Source of the DNA: Flavobacterium sp. Root420
Lineage (GTDB): Bacteria; Bacteroidota; Bacteroidia; Flavobacteriales; Flavobacteriaceae
Direction of reading: 5' to 3'
Assembly (NCBI RefSeq): GCF_001427905.1
Contig: NZ_LMEF01000012.1
Location: forward strand, 1,886-65,885
DNA: 64,000 nt
Shown: in pieces, positions 46,331 through 55,323 of the stretch
How the letters are laid out: each line of letters starts with the position of its first letter
Position numbering within the stretch: position 1 is the stretch's first letter
The notes under the pieces: generated by a model
The model's database searches: none
Told to the model about the DNA's origin: nothing
The model's input: only the letters and a program-made list of their open reading frames with translations
Position numbers and translations under genes: made by a program

Positions 46331-47410
46331 TTATTTCGACTCCATTTTTTCACGTACTGCGGCTTTACTTTTGTAATGCACATCTGATTGTTGCCTTAAA
46401 ATCTCGGCGCTTTTTTCAGGTGTAATATCACGTTGCGACTCGCCTAACATTTCGTAACCCACCATGAATTTTTTAACTGTTGCAGATCGAAGTAAAGGCG
46501 GATAAAAGTGCATATGGAAATGCCATTCCGGATGATCTAAACCATCTGTAGGAGCCTGATGAATTCCTGATGAATAAGGGAAAGAAGTACTGAATAAATT
46601 ATCGTACTTAATGGTTAATTGCTTTAAAATTTTAGCATAAGAACGTACTTCATCTTCTGTAAAATCAGTGATTTTTGAGATGGCTCTTTTACTCAGAATC
46701 ATAGTTTCGTAAGGCCAGATTGCCCAAAATGGAACCAAAGCCACAAAATAATCGTTTTCGATAACGATACGACTTTCTGATCTTAATTCGGCCTGAAGAT
46801 AATCTTCAAGAAGTGTTCTTTTATTTTTATCATAATAGGCTTTTAGGCTATGATGCGTTTTTTCAACCTGAGTTGGCAATGATGATTGTGCCCAGATTTG
46901 TCCGTGCGGATGCGGGTTGCTGCAGCCCATAACACTCCCTTTATTTTCAAAAATCTGAACGTGGTTGATGTATTTTATATTTCCTAAGTCGGTATATTCT
47001 TTTTGCCAGGTTCTGATTATGTTTTCAATTCCGTCCAGATCCATTTCTGGCAACGTAAGATCGTGTCTGGGAGAAAAACAAACCACTCTTGAAATTCCCT
47101 GTTCTGGTTTTGCCTTAAAAAAGGTATGTTTAATGTCTTCTTCAAAAATAATTTCTTCCTGTTTCATGGCAGCAAAATCATTTTCGAAAACGAAACTACT
47201 TTCGTATTTCGGATTATTTACGCCATTGGCCCGAACATTCCCGGGACATAAATAACAAGTTGAATCATATTTTGGTAAAGCCTCTGTGGCAATAGTTTCA
47301 TTTTGTCCCTGCCAAGGGCGTTTTGCACGATGAGGGGATACTAACACCCATTCGTTAAGTAAAGGATTGAAGCGTCTGTGAGGGTCTTCGTTAATGTCAA
47401 AATTTTTCAT
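46331..47410 (-). CDS. galT: Galactose-1-phosphate uridylyltransferase
   Basis: 359 aa, the usual length. The zinc ligands CYLCPGN and the active-site histidine block NPHPHGQIWAQS are intact. Catalyses exchange of UMP between UDP-glucose and galactose-1-phosphate in the Leloir pathway. 17 nt downstream of galK in the same operon. Confidence 0.95.
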   Translation of the reverse strand: MKNFDINEDPHRRFNPLLNEWVLVSPHRAKRPWQGQNETIATEALPKYDSTCYLCPGNVRANGVNNPKYESSFVFENDFAAMKQEEIIFEEDIKHTFFKAKPEQGISRVVCFSPRHDLTLPEMDLDGIENIIRTWQKEYTDLGNIKYINHVQIFENKGSVMGCSNPHPHGQIWAQSSLPTQVEKTHHSLKAYYDKNKRTLLEDYLQAELRSESRIVIENDYFVALVPFWAIWPYETMILSKRAISKITDFTEDEVRSYAKILKQLTIKYDNLFSTSFPYSSGIHQAPTDGLDHPEWHFHMHFYPPLLRSATVKKFMVGYEMLGESQRDITPEKSAEILRQQSDVHYKSKAAVREKMESK

Positions 47411-47427
47411 TGTATTCGTTTGTGGTA

Positions 47428-48588
47428 TTAAAGTAGTGTTGTTCCATTTGAGATTTTTACATCATAGAATTTTAATTCAATTCCAAATGTATCTAAATAA
47501 AGTTTTGAAAATTTACGTTTTACCTCATTTTCATCTCCTTTCTTAACTAAATTTATAGTACAACCACCAAATCCGCCGCCCATTACACGCGCTCCAATGA
47601 TCGCATCGTCAGATTTTGCGGTATCTACAAGCATATCCAGCTCTTCACAACTTACTTCATATTCCTGCGATAAACCATAATGCGTTTCAAAAAGCAATTG
47701 TCCTAAAAGTTTTATATTTCCTTTATCCAGCGCCTCACAGGCTTTTATAACCCGGTTAATTTCTTTTACAACAAAGTGAACTCTCTTAAAAACAACCGGA
47801 GTAAATTGATTCTGAATACTCAAAAGTTGCTCTTCAGAACAATCCCTGAAACTTTTTACTTCCGAAAAATGTTCTTTAATGATTGATAATCCTTCTTCAC
47901 ATTCTAATCTTCTCGTATTATATTCAGAAGTAAAAAGCGAATGTTTTACATTACTGTCAAATAAAATAACGGAGTAATCTTTGAAATCAGCATCGTGATA
48001 TTCAAATTCCAATGTATTGCAATCTAATTTGATTACTTTGTTTTCAAGTCCGTGAACGCTCGAAAACTGATCCATAATTCCACAATTAATTCCTACCCAA
48101 TGTTCGGCTTTTTGCCCCATTAAAGCGATATCAACTTTTTCAATTTTTAAACCAAAAAGCTCCTTGATTCCAAAAATGGTTCCGCACTCTAAAGCTGCCG
48201 AAGAAGACAAACCGGAACCAACCGGAATATTACTGCTGAAAACACAATTGAAACCTTCAAACGAAAACCCATTGTTCTGAAGTTGTTTGACAACACCACG
48301 AATATAATTGGTCCAGACAACATCGCTTAATTGAATGGGTTCAGTTAAATCAAGTTCAAATTCTTCATTTAAATCGATGGCGATTATTTTAGATTTTTGA
48401 GTGTTGTTTTTTTCAAAAGCAAAGCAAATTACTTTGTCAATTGCGGCTGGTAAAACGTAACCGTCGTTGTAATCAATATGTTCTCCAATAATGTTTATTC
48501 TCCCGGGAGAAAGCACAATTTTCTGAGGAGCAGATCCGAACGATTTCTCAAAAAATGCTGTCGTGTTTTGTATTAAAATGTCATTCAT
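47428..48588 (-). CDS. galK: Galactokinase
   Basis: 386 aa. GHMP kinase with galactokinase signature PGRINIIGEHIDYNDG, ATP loop VGSGLSSSAAL and C-terminal GGGFGGCTINLV. Phosphorylates galactose at C1. Located between galM and galT. Confidence 0.96.
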   Translation of the reverse strand: MNDILIQNTTAFFEKSFGSAPQKIVLSPGRINIIGEHIDYNDGYVLPAAIDKVICFAFEKNNTQKSKIIAIDLNEEFELDLTEPIQLSDVVWTNYIRGVVKQLQNNGFSFEGFNCVFSSNIPVGSGLSSSAALECGTIFGIKELFGLKIEKVDIALMGQKAEHWVGINCGIMDQFSSVHGLENKVIKLDCNTLEFEYHDADFKDYSVILFDSNVKHSLFTSEYNTRRLECEEGLSIIKEHFSEVKSFRDCSEEQLLSIQNQFTPVVFKRVHFVVKEINRVIKACEALDKGNIKLLGQLLFETHYGLSQEYEVSCEELDMLVDTAKSDDAIIGARVMGGGFGGCTINLVKKGDENEVKRKFSKLYLDTFGIELKFYDVKISNGTTLL

Positions 48589-48671
48589 TATTTTGTAATT
48601 GTAATAGTGTTGTTTTGTAATTCAAATGAAAAATCATTAGAATCAGATAAAAAATATGTTTTTTAGGATAA

Positions 48672-49727
48672 TTAATTAATACGATCAAATTTATAAACTG
48701 TTGTCTGACGGTATTCATCGCCTTTTTTCAAAACTGAATTCGGGAAATGAGCCTGATTTGGTGCATCCGGAAAATTTTGGGTTTCAAAACAAATTCCGCT
48801 TGTTGCATGATACTTTGTATTTTCTTTTCCTTCAAGGATGTCGAAACAATTTCCGCCTACATATATATGTACACTTGGCTGATCTGTGTAAACACTCATT
48901 TGCAAATTATTTTTCTCACTGAATAATTGCGCAGCAACTTTATTCTGAGATTCAATTACAAAAGAATTATCGATTGAAGAAGGACAGTTTTTAGGTGTTC
49001 TGAAATCAAAAGCATGATTAGAAAGATCTGTAAATTTTCCTGTTGGAATATTGTTAGAATCTGTTTCTAACATTTTAGAAGCATCAATATACATTTGTTG
49101 ATCTAATACCGAAGTATCGTGACCGTCAAGGTTAAAATAACTATGATGCGTTAAATTAATAACGGTATCTTTTGTTGTTGTTGCCTTATATTCCAGCTTT
49201 AGTTCGTTTTCCTCAGTTAAAGTATAAGTTAGATAAACATGTAATTCTCCAGGGAAATTTTCATCAGAATCTTCACTTAAAAGACCAAAAGTTATGGATG
49301 GATTTTCCCCACCAGTTAAGTCGGTTACATTCCAGACTCTTCTTCCAAAACCAATATTTCCTCCGTGTAAGCTGTTACCATTATTATTGCCCGCAAGCTG
49401 AAATGTCTCATTGTTTAAGGTAAAATGTCCCTTATTGATTCTTCCTGCATAGCGGCCAACGGTGGTTCCAAAATAGGGAGCACTCGGTAAATTATAAGAA
49501 GATAGATAAGACTCTAAAGTATCAAAACCTAAAACAACATCGACCAGTTTTCCGTTTGAAGAAGGAATTTTCAAAGAAGTTACCGTTGCACCATAATTGA
49601 TAAGTTGAACTTTTATTCCGTTTTTATTAGTTAATTCGAAAGAATGAATTTCTTCGTTATCAGACATTAAACCAAACAATTTGCAGTCAGACTTATCTTG
49701 AAAATGTGATATTTGTTTTATTTCCAT
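48672..49727 (-). CDS. galM: Aldose 1-epimerase (galactose mutarotase)
   Basis: 351 aa from the ATG at 49727; 13 further codons are open upstream but lack typical start features. The fold is recognised from NYGATVTSLKIPSSNGK, TVGRYAGRINKG, LTHHSYFNLDGH (catalytic His) and GICFETQNFPDAPNQ (catalytic Glu). Interconverts alpha and beta sugars, feeding galK. First gene of the gal operon. Confidence 0.93.
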   Translation of the reverse strand: MEIKQISHFQDKSDCKLFGLMSDNEEIHSFELTNKNGIKVQLINYGATVTSLKIPSSNGKLVDVVLGFDTLESYLSSYNLPSAPYFGTTVGRYAGRINKGHFTLNNETFQLAGNNNGNSLHGGNIGFGRRVWNVTDLTGGENPSITFGLLSEDSDENFPGELHVYLTYTLTEENELKLEYKATTTKDTVINLTHHSYFNLDGHDTSVLDQQMYIDASKMLETDSNNIPTGKFTDLSNHAFDFRTPKNCPSSIDNSFVIESQNKVAAQLFSEKNNLQMSVYTDQPSVHIYVGGNCFDILEGKENTKYHATSGICFETQNFPDAPNQAHFPNSVLKKGDEYRQTTVYKFDRIN

Positions 49728-49751
49728 CTTATTTTTACCAAATGTGAAATT

Positions 49752-49797
49752 CAAAAATAGAAACATTCCCGACTTTTACATACCAGTACCTACCAGT
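49752..49797 (-). promoter_or_regulatory. galM promoter with two TACCAGT boxes
   Basis: TATTTTTG on the minus strand (49752-49759) is a perfect TAnnTTTG box, 25 nt before the galM ATG. At the expected -33 place stand two direct TACCAGT repeats (49781-49787, 49791-49797), exactly 10 bp apart. They may be the site of the divergently encoded GntR regulator. Motif-level evidence only. Confidence 0.5.
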
Positions 49798-49828
49798 TTT
49801 TTGTATATTGCACAAAAAAATATTTTTC

Positions 49829-50827
49829 ATGAATATAATTTCCATTCAAGGCAATCTTGGTTTGCCAAAATATAAACAGATTATTCTTTCAATTGAAAAA
49901 GCAATTGAGGATGGAAAATTGGTAAAAGGAGATCGTCTTCCATCGGTCAATAAAGTATGTTTGGCTTTTTCCTTATCCCGGGATACTGTTTTGTTAGGGT
50001 ATGATGAACTGAAAAAAAGAGGGATAATTTACGCCATTCCCGGTAAGGGATATTACGTGAAAAGCGTTGAAATTGCTATAAAACAGAAGATATTTTTGCT
50101 TTTTGATGAACTAAATATTTTCAAGGAAGATATCTATAATTCATTTTTGAAAAACATTGGAAAAAATGTTCAGGTCGATATTTTCTTTCATCATTTTAAT
50201 GCTCAGGTTTTTCAAAAGCTAATAAATGACGGCAACGGAAATTATACAAAATACATTATCATGCCAACCAACTTGACCGATATAGTCAATTTGATAAAAA
50301 CCCTACCAGTAAATGATGTAATTATTTTAGATCAGACCAATCCCAGTTTAAGATTGTATCCGGCCATTTATCAAAATCATGAAAAAGACATTTTTGGAGG
50401 ATTGCTAAAAGCAAAATCGAGATTAGGCAAATACAAAAGATTGATTTTGATTTTCCCGGGATTCAGGGAGCCACTCGGAATGAAATTAGGCTTTGAAGCT
50501 TTTTGCGCGGAGTACCATTTTGAGTCTGAAATTATAACCGAATTTACCAATCGCGAGATTACTTTAGGAGACCTCTATATTATTCCGAATGATCGTGATT
50601 TAGTGGCTGTAATTGAAAATGCCAGAAATCAGAATTTAAAATTAGGTTCTGATTTTGGAATTATATCCTATAATGAAACGCCTTTGAAAAAAGTGGTAGC
50701 CAATGGCATTAGTACAATTTCGACCCATTTTGAAATGATGGGGAAAATTTTAGCAGAAATGGTTATTAAGGGAAATAACGTACAGATCGAAAATAAATCA
50801 TCTCTTATTATGCGAAATTCTTTGTAG
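49829..50827 (+). CDS. GntR-family regulator with a sugar-binding C-terminal domain
   Basis: 332 aa from the ATG at 49829; seven codons more are open upstream. Winged helix at residues about 10-75 with RLPSVNKVCLAFSLSRDTVL and RGIIYAIPGKGYYV. The rest resembles a LacI/periplasmic-binding ligand domain, ending HFEMMGKILAEMVI. Likely senses a sugar and controls the divergent gal operon. Ligand unknown: galactose, arabinose or a related sugar. Confidence 0.88.
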   Translation: MNIISIQGNLGLPKYKQIILSIEKAIEDGKLVKGDRLPSVNKVCLAFSLSRDTVLLGYDELKKRGIIYAIPGKGYYVKSVEIAIKQKIFLLFDELNIFKEDIYNSFLKNIGKNVQVDIFFHHFNAQVFQKLINDGNGNYTKYIIMPTNLTDIVNLIKTLPVNDVIILDQTNPSLRLYPAIYQNHEKDIFGGLLKAKSRLGKYKRLILIFPGFREPLGMKLGFEAFCAEYHFESEIITEFTNREITLGDLYIIPNDRDLVAVIENARNQNLKLGSDFGIISYNETPLKKVVANGISTISTHFEMMGKILAEMVIKGNNVQIENKSSLIMRNSL

Positions 50828-50932
50828 TGATTTTTATGTCATTTCTGCTATTGGTTATTTATATCACAATTATATTTATTTTTGTTTGTTAAATCTATAA
50901 ATTATTGGTAAAAAAAATAAGGATGCAATTTT

Positions 50933-50964
50933 TTGTTTTCGTGAAATTTTTTTACATACATTTG
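50933..50964 (+). promoter_or_regulatory. Promoter of transketolase
   Basis: TTG (50933-50935), 21 nt, then TACATTTG (50957-50964), a perfect TAnnTTTG box. The start point would fall inside operator B, one base after the -7 box. The same geometry is found before susC. Confidence 0.7.
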
Positions 50965-50965
50965 C

Positions 50966-50984
50966 AAATGTAAATTCTACACTT
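50966..50984. promoter_or_regulatory. Operator B before transketolase
   Basis: AAATGTA-AATTC-TACACTT, a 19-bp imperfect palindrome with six of seven arm pairs matched. It begins one base after the -7 box, so a bound protein would block transcription. It belongs to the five-site set. Confidence 0.7.
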
Positions 50985-51088
50985 ATTATTCGTTTTTGTT
51001 TTAATTGAAAAGATTTTATTCTTTTCGGAATTCTGCAAATACAAATTTTAAACCGCTATTAACCACAAACCACTTAGATTACTTAAAA

Positions 51089-53140
51089 ATGAACAACAAA
51101 ATTGACCAATTAGCTGCGAATAATATTCGTGCCTTAGCCATTTCGATGGTCGAAAAAGCGAATTCAGGCCATCCTGGTGGAGCCATGGGAGGTGCTGATT
51201 TTCTGCATATTTTATATACCGAATATTTAAAATACGATCCGAGCGATATGCACTGGATTTTCAGGGATCGTTTTTTTATGGATGCCGGACATCTTTCCGC
51301 ATTAATGTATGCCCAATATTATTTGTTGGGGAATTTCGAAAAAACAGACCTTCAAAATTTTAGACAATGGGGTTCTGTAACACCGGGACATCCTGAAGTT
51401 GATGTAAAAAGAGGAATCGAAAATACTTCCGGACCATTGGGTCAGGGACATGCTATGGGAGTTGGAGCAGCGATTGCTGCTAAATTTCTTTCGGCAAGAT
51501 TTGAGAATTTATTCGATCATAAAATATACGGTTTTATTACGGACGGAGGTGTTCAGGAGGAAATCTCGCAGGGTGCAGGGCGTATTGCCGGACATTTGGG
51601 ACTCAACAATTTCATTATGTTTTACGACTCAAATGATGTTCAGCTTTCATCGATGACCGATGAGGTTACGACTGAAAACACCGCGATGAAATATGAATCA
51701 TGGGGTTGGAAAGTGGTTACTATTGATGGACATGATCACGCTCAGATTCGTAAAGCTCTGACTGAAGCACATAACGAAACGGAAAAACCAACACTGATTA
51801 TTGGCCGAACCATAATGGGAAAAGGTTGCGTAACTGCTGACGGATCAATGTATGAAGGACAATGCGAACTTCACGGAAAACCAATTGGAGCAACCAAAGC
51901 CGATTTTGAAAAAACATTATTGAACTTAGGAGCCAACGTTGAAGATTCATTTGCTATTTATGAAGAAGTTGCAGCACATTATGGAACTATTTTAAATCAG
52001 AAAACGGTAGAATCGGCTCAGAGAAAAGCAAAAATTTCAGCTTGGGAAGGTCAGAATCCTGAAGCTGCCCAAAAGATAAAACAGTTTTTTAATGGAGATT
52101 TACCAGCTTTAGATTTCAGTGCAATCGCTCAAAAAGCAAATGCAGCAACAAGAGATGCTTCTGCAGCAGTTTTGGGATATCTGGCTGAAAATGTAGAAAA
52201 TATGATTGTTTCTTCTGCCGATTTATCCAACAGTGATAAAACAGATGGCTTTTTGAAAAAATCATCGATCTTAAAGAAAAATGATTTCAGCGGAGCATTT
52301 TTGCAAGCTGGTGTAGCCGAATTAACCATGGCGGCAATCGCAAACGGAATCGCGCTTCACGGTGGTGTTATTCCCGTAGTCGCAACATTTTTCGTTTTTT
52401 CTGATTATATGAAACCTGCTATTCGTTTGGCGGCAATTCAGGAATTACCGGTAAAATATGTCTGGACACACGATTCTTTCCGCGTAGGCGAAGACGGGCC
52501 TACACATCAGCCAATTGAACAGGAAGCACAAATTCGATTATTAGAAAAAATTAAAAATCATTCTGGTGATCAAAGTTTGTTGGCACTTCGCCCGGCTGAT
52601 GCCATTGAAACGTCTGTTGCCTGGCAAATGGCATTGGAGAACAAGAAAACACCAACAGGTTTAATTCTTTCAAGACAAGAAATTAAGGACATTCCAGCAA
52701 TTGGAAATTCAAGATTTGAAGATGCTTTAAAAGCAAAAAAAGGTGGTTATTTAGTCAAATCAAATGAAAATCCTGCCATCACTTTAGTTGCCAACGGATC
52801 AGAAGTAGCGACACTAATTGAAGCTGCAGAAGAATTGGAACATATTATCAAAATAAAAATAAATGTTGCCTCCATAATTTCAGAAGGACTTTTCAGGTCT
52901 CAATCAAAAGAATATCAGGAAAGTGTTATTCCACATAATCAATTGGTTTTCGGACTTACAGCAGGACTTCCGGTCAACCTGGAAAGTTTAGTGGGAAGCA
53001 AAGGAAAAGTTTTTGGATTGGATCATTTTGGATATTCAGCTCCGGCTTCGGTTCTGGATCAGAAATTTGGATTTACCAGTAAAAATGCCTGCGAAGAAAT
53101 AATCAAATATTTGGAGCAGAATAATTATAACATAAAATAA
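51089..53140 (+). CDS. tkt: Transketolase
   Basis: 683 aa from the ATG at 51089; the frame is open from a TTG at 51005, but the 28 extra residues do not look like transketolase. The ThDP half carries [10 protein letters not shown] and [11 protein letters not shown], the second half [20 protein letters not shown] with the catalytic His/Glu region. Moves two-carbon units in the non-oxidative pentose phosphate pathway. An operator of the arabinose set sits in its promoter, so it is probably a pentose-induced copy. Confidence 0.94.
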   Translation: MNNKIDQLAANNIRALAISMVEKANSGHPGGAMGGADFLHILYTEYLKYDPSDMHWIFRDRFFMDAGHLSALMYAQYYLLGNFEKTDLQNFRQWGSVTPGHPEVDVKRGIENTSGPLGQGHAMGVGAAIAAKFLSARFENLFDHKIYGFITDGGVQEEISQGAGRIAGHLGLNNFIMFYDSNDVQLSSMTDEVTTENTAMKYESWGWKVVTIDGHDHAQIRKALTEAHNETEKPTLIIGRTIMGKGCVTADGSMYEGQCELHGKPIGATKADFEKTLLNLGANVEDSFAIYEEVAAHYGTILNQKTVESAQRKAKISAWEGQNPEAAQKIKQFFNGDLPALDFSAIAQKANAATRDASAAVLGYLAENVENMIVSSADLSNSDKTDGFLKKSSILKKNDFSGAFLQAGVAELTMAAIANGIALHGGVIPVVATFFVFSDYMKPAIRLAAIQELPVKYVWTHDSFRVGEDGPTHQPIEQEAQIRLLEKIKNHSGDQSLLALRPADAIETSVAWQMALENKKTPTGLILSRQEIKDIPAIGNSRFEDALKAKKGGYLVKSNENPAITLVANGSEVATLIEAAEELEHIIKIKINVASIISEGLFRSQSKEYQESVIPHNQLVFGLTAGLPVNLESLVGSKGKVFGLDHFGYSAPASVLDQKFGFTSKNACEEIIKYLEQNNYNIK

Positions 53141-53148
53141 AGAGAAAG

Positions 53149-53805
53149 ATGAAATTTTTTATAGATACAGCGAATTTAAAAGACATAAAAGAAGCTAATG
53201 ATTTAGGGGTTTTAGATGGTGTAACCACAAATCCGTCATTAATGGCAAAAGAAGGAATTACAGGAGCTCAGAATATTCTGGATCATTACATAAAAATTTG
53301 CGAACTGGTTGATGGGGATGTAAGTGCTGAGGTAATTTCGACCGATTTTGAAGGAATGATTGCCGAAGGAGAAAAGCTGGCAGCATTGCATCCGCAGATT
53401 GTGGTAAAAATCCCGATGATAAAAGACGGTGTAAAAGCAATCAGATATTTTGCGAATAAAGGAATTAAAACCAATTGTACATTGGTGTTTTCTTCAGGTC
53501 AGGCTTTACTGGCAGCAAAAGCCGGGGCAACATATGTTTCACCTTTTATTGGTCGTCTGGATGATATTTCGACAGACGGAATGAATTTGATTGAAGAAAT
53601 CAGATTGATTTATGATAATTATGGTTTTGAAACGCAAATACTGGCAGCATCAGTTCGACACGTAATGCATATTATTAATTGTGCCAAAACGGGAGCAGAT
53701 GTTATTACCGGGCCGTTAAGCGCGATTGAAGGCTTGTTGAAACATCCTTTAACGGATATTGGATTAGCCACCTTTTTAGCAGATTACCAAAAAGGAAATA
53801 GCTAA
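53149..53805 (+). CDS. Transaldolase (fructose-6-phosphate aldolase class)
   Basis: 218 aa, the short TalC/Fsa-like class. The Schiff-base lysine lies in [10 protein letters not shown], with [13 protein letters not shown] at the N-terminus. 8 nt after transketolase, so one operon. Together they convert pentose phosphates to glycolytic intermediates. Confidence 0.93.
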   Translation: MKFFIDTANLKDIKEANDLGVLDGVTTNPSLMAKEGITGAQNILDHYIKICELVDGDVSAEVISTDFEGMIAEGEKLAALHPQIVVKIPMIKDGVKAIRYFANKGIKTNCTLVFSSGQALLAAKAGATYVSPFIGRLDDISTDGMNLIEEIRLIYDNYGFETQILAASVRHVMHIINCAKTGADVITGPLSAIEGLLKHPLTDIGLATFLADYQKGNS

Positions 53806-53811
53806 TATTTT

Positions 53812-53875
53812 TTTCACGCAGATTTAGCAGATTAATAAGGTCGAAATAAAATCTGCTCAATCTGCCAAATCTGCG
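53812..53875. repeat. Intergenic palindrome (CGCAGATTTAGCAGATT type)
   Basis: Arms 53817-53833 and 53859-53875 pair over 17 nt with one mismatch. Its 14-nt left end (53812-53825) is the exact reverse complement of 54056-54069, so it also forms a large inverted pair across the transaldolase/Nudix gap. Confidence 0.8.
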
Positions 53876-53935
53876 AGAGATTATCTTTTCAAAAAAGAAA
53901 ATTTGTTTAGTTTTTTAATTAGTTTTATTGAAGTA

Positions 53936-53971
53936 AAAACCCTGAAAGTTTGTAGGTTTCAGGGTTTTTTG
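53936..53971. terminator. Bidirectional terminator between transaldolase and Nudix regulator
   Basis: Perfect 12-bp stem AAAACCCTGAAA (53936-53947) with TTTCAGGGTTTT (53957-53968), then T residues. It separates the convergent genes. Confidence 0.88.
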
Positions 53972-53988
53972 TTTTTTAAGAAAATAAT

Positions 53989-54069
53989 CACTCCCAATAG
54001 TTATCGGGATAAAGGATTTAAAAAAAATCTGCTTTTGATCTGCTTAAATCTTTTAAAATCTGCGTGAAA
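53989..54069. repeat. Intergenic palindrome (TCCCxATAGxTATCGGGA type), second copy
   Basis: The 34-nt block 53989-54022 matches 22393-22426 at 31 positions. It continues into AATCTGC words and ends at the 54056-54069 arm that pairs with the repeat at 53812. Confidence 0.82.
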
Positions 54070-54076
54070 CTTTTAT

Positions 54077-54766
54077 TTATAAATTCAGCACAAAATCATT
54101 TAGTAATTTCTCTTCATATTTTTCTTTGTTGAAAGTATACAAATAAGAACCTTTTCGGGATGACTGCATGTCTTTTTCATCTAATTTATTCAATATTTCT
54201 AATGAATTAATTTTACTGATAAAGTTTCGTTTGTCTAGTTCCTTACTCAAAATTGCTTCGTATAATTCCAATAACTGACGCATCGTGAATTTTTCAGGTA
54301 ATAATTCAAACCCAATTGGTTTTATTGAAGTTCTGTAACGTAACCTTTTGATGGCGTAATCTACCATTTCGTTGTGGTCAAAAATTAAGTTTGGAGCATC
54401 AGTTATACTAAACCATTGCGCATGATAATTTTTGATAAGTTCCGTATTGTGATTTTCAATGTTAATTAAGGCGTAGTACGATACTGAAATGGTTCTTTCG
54501 ACAGGATCACGGTCAATTTCGCTATAAGCATGTAATTGCTCCATATAAATGTCGTGTAACCCGGTATAGGTATGTAATATTCTAATAGCAGCGTTGTCAA
54601 GTACCTCATCGCGCTTTAAAAATCCTCCAATTAAAGACCATTTTCCTCTTTCAGGTTCAAAATCTCTTTTAATTAAAAGAATTTTCAACCCCTCATGGTC
54701 AAATCCAAAAATGATACAATCTACTGCTAATAGGACTTTATCGGCAGAGCTATAACTGTTTAGCAT
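54077..54766 (-). CDS. Nudix-family transcriptional regulator (NrtR/AraR type)
   Basis: 229 aa. Residues 10-140 have a Nudix fold (KVLLAVDCIIFGFDHEGLKI). The Nudix box keeps Gly and the first Glu (GFLKRDE) and Arg, but the two catalytic Glu positions are replaced (RILHTYTGL). The C-terminal 80 residues are a winged helix (FTMRQLLELYEAILSKELDKRNF). Such non-hydrolytic proteins bind DNA, and the AraR of Bacteroides thetaiotaomicron regulates arabinose use. Beside transketolase and an arabinan locus, it is the probable owner of the five operators. Confidence 0.85.
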   Translation of the reverse strand: MLNSYSSADKVLLAVDCIIFGFDHEGLKILLIKRDFEPERGKWSLIGGFLKRDEVLDNAAIRILHTYTGLHDIYMEQLHAYSEIDRDPVERTISVSYYALINIENHNTELIKNYHAQWFSITDAPNLIFDHNEMVDYAIKRLRYRTSIKPIGFELLPEKFTMRQLLELYEAILSKELDKRNFISKINSLEILNKLDEKDMQSSRKGSYLYTFNKEKYEEKLLNDFVLNL

Positions 54767-54820
54767 ATTAAATATTTTATTGGTAAATATATAAACTTCT
54801 TAATACGTTTCATAATTTAT

Positions 54821-54839
54821 TAATGTAGATTTTACACTT
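54821..54839. promoter_or_regulatory. Operator C before the Nudix gene
   Basis: TAATGTA-GATTT-TACACTT, a 19-bp imperfect palindrome of the shared set, 55 nt from the Nudix ATG. It could give autoregulation. Confidence 0.65.
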
Positions 54840-54933
54840 ACACAAATAACTACTCAAAAATAGCGTTAAAAAAATAACTTTTTAGAAAAAAATAACAGTC
54901 TGCTATCCGATTTAAGACTTTTTTAAGATGAAA

Positions 54934-54955
54934 ACAGGATAGTTACAGGATAGTT
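54934..54955. repeat. Tandem 11-bp direct repeat ACAGGATAGTT x2
   Basis: Two exact, adjacent copies, one DNA helical turn apart, so both would face the same side of the helix. May bind a second regulator, such as a hybrid two-component system, but none is encoded in the window. Confidence 0.55.
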
Positions 54956-55105
54956 TTTAAAAATAGCGTTATCTAAAAGTGAAAAACCTGACAAATAAAA
55001 CCAGATTTTTTTTACAAAAATAACATTTTATGCCTTTTAAATTATTCAAAATTAAATAGTTTTTGAAAAAAGCTTTTTTTGCTTAAAAAGTTGCTTTTTG
55101 ATGAA

Positions 55106-55124
55106 AAGTGTAAATTTTACACAA
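55106..55124. promoter_or_regulatory. Operator D, upstream of susC
   Basis: AAGTGTA-AATTT-TACACAA, 19 bp, of the shared set; the core GTGTA-N5-TACAC is perfect. About 145 nt before operator E, a distance that would allow looping. Confidence 0.65.
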
Positions 55125-55236
55125 ATAACTTTCAAAAAAGACTCATTTTTTGAAAAAAACAGCAAGTTTTAAATGTTCATTTAACACTTAATTTGCGATA
55201 TACATTTTTTTTCTTCATTTTTTTTATGATATTAAT

Positions 55237-55268
55237 TTGTTTTTCAGTCTTTTTTTTATTTAAATTTA
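55237..55268 (+). promoter_or_regulatory. Promoter of susC
   Basis: TTG (55237-55239), 21 nt, then TAAATTTA (55261-55268), which differs from TAnnTTTG only in the last base. Operator E begins one base after it. This is the same geometry as the transketolase promoter. Confidence 0.65.
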
Positions 55269-55269
55269 C

Positions 55270-55288
55270 AAATGTAGAATTAACACTT
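55270..55288. promoter_or_regulatory. Operator E at the susC start point
   Basis: AAATGTA-GAATT-AACACTT, the 19-bp shared motif. It covers the expected transcription start 36-54 nt before the ATG, fitting a repressor. Confidence 0.68.
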
Positions 55289-55323
55289 ATAATTTACAAC
55301 TAACCAACCTTAAAAAAACCAGT

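Larger units (their letters stand above)
54767..55323. other. 557-bp regulatory gap between Nudix gene and susC
   Basis: This gap is very AT-rich and has no ORF. It holds operators C, D and E, a tandem 11-bp repeat (54934-54955), a 13-bp direct repeat AAAAATAGCGTTA at 54856-54868 and 54959-54971, and the susC promoter. Its length and site density suggest multi-input control of susC. Confidence 0.75.

Noticed and set aside
51005..51088. TTG start extending transketolase by 28 codons
   Set aside because: The extension does not resemble transketolase, and the ATG at 51089 gives the usual length; the TTG lies within the likely leader of the mRNA.
9409..54069. CRISPR array or tandem-repeat array
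   Set aside because: Repeats are single inverted elements between genes, with no regular spacer/repeat series and no cas genes.
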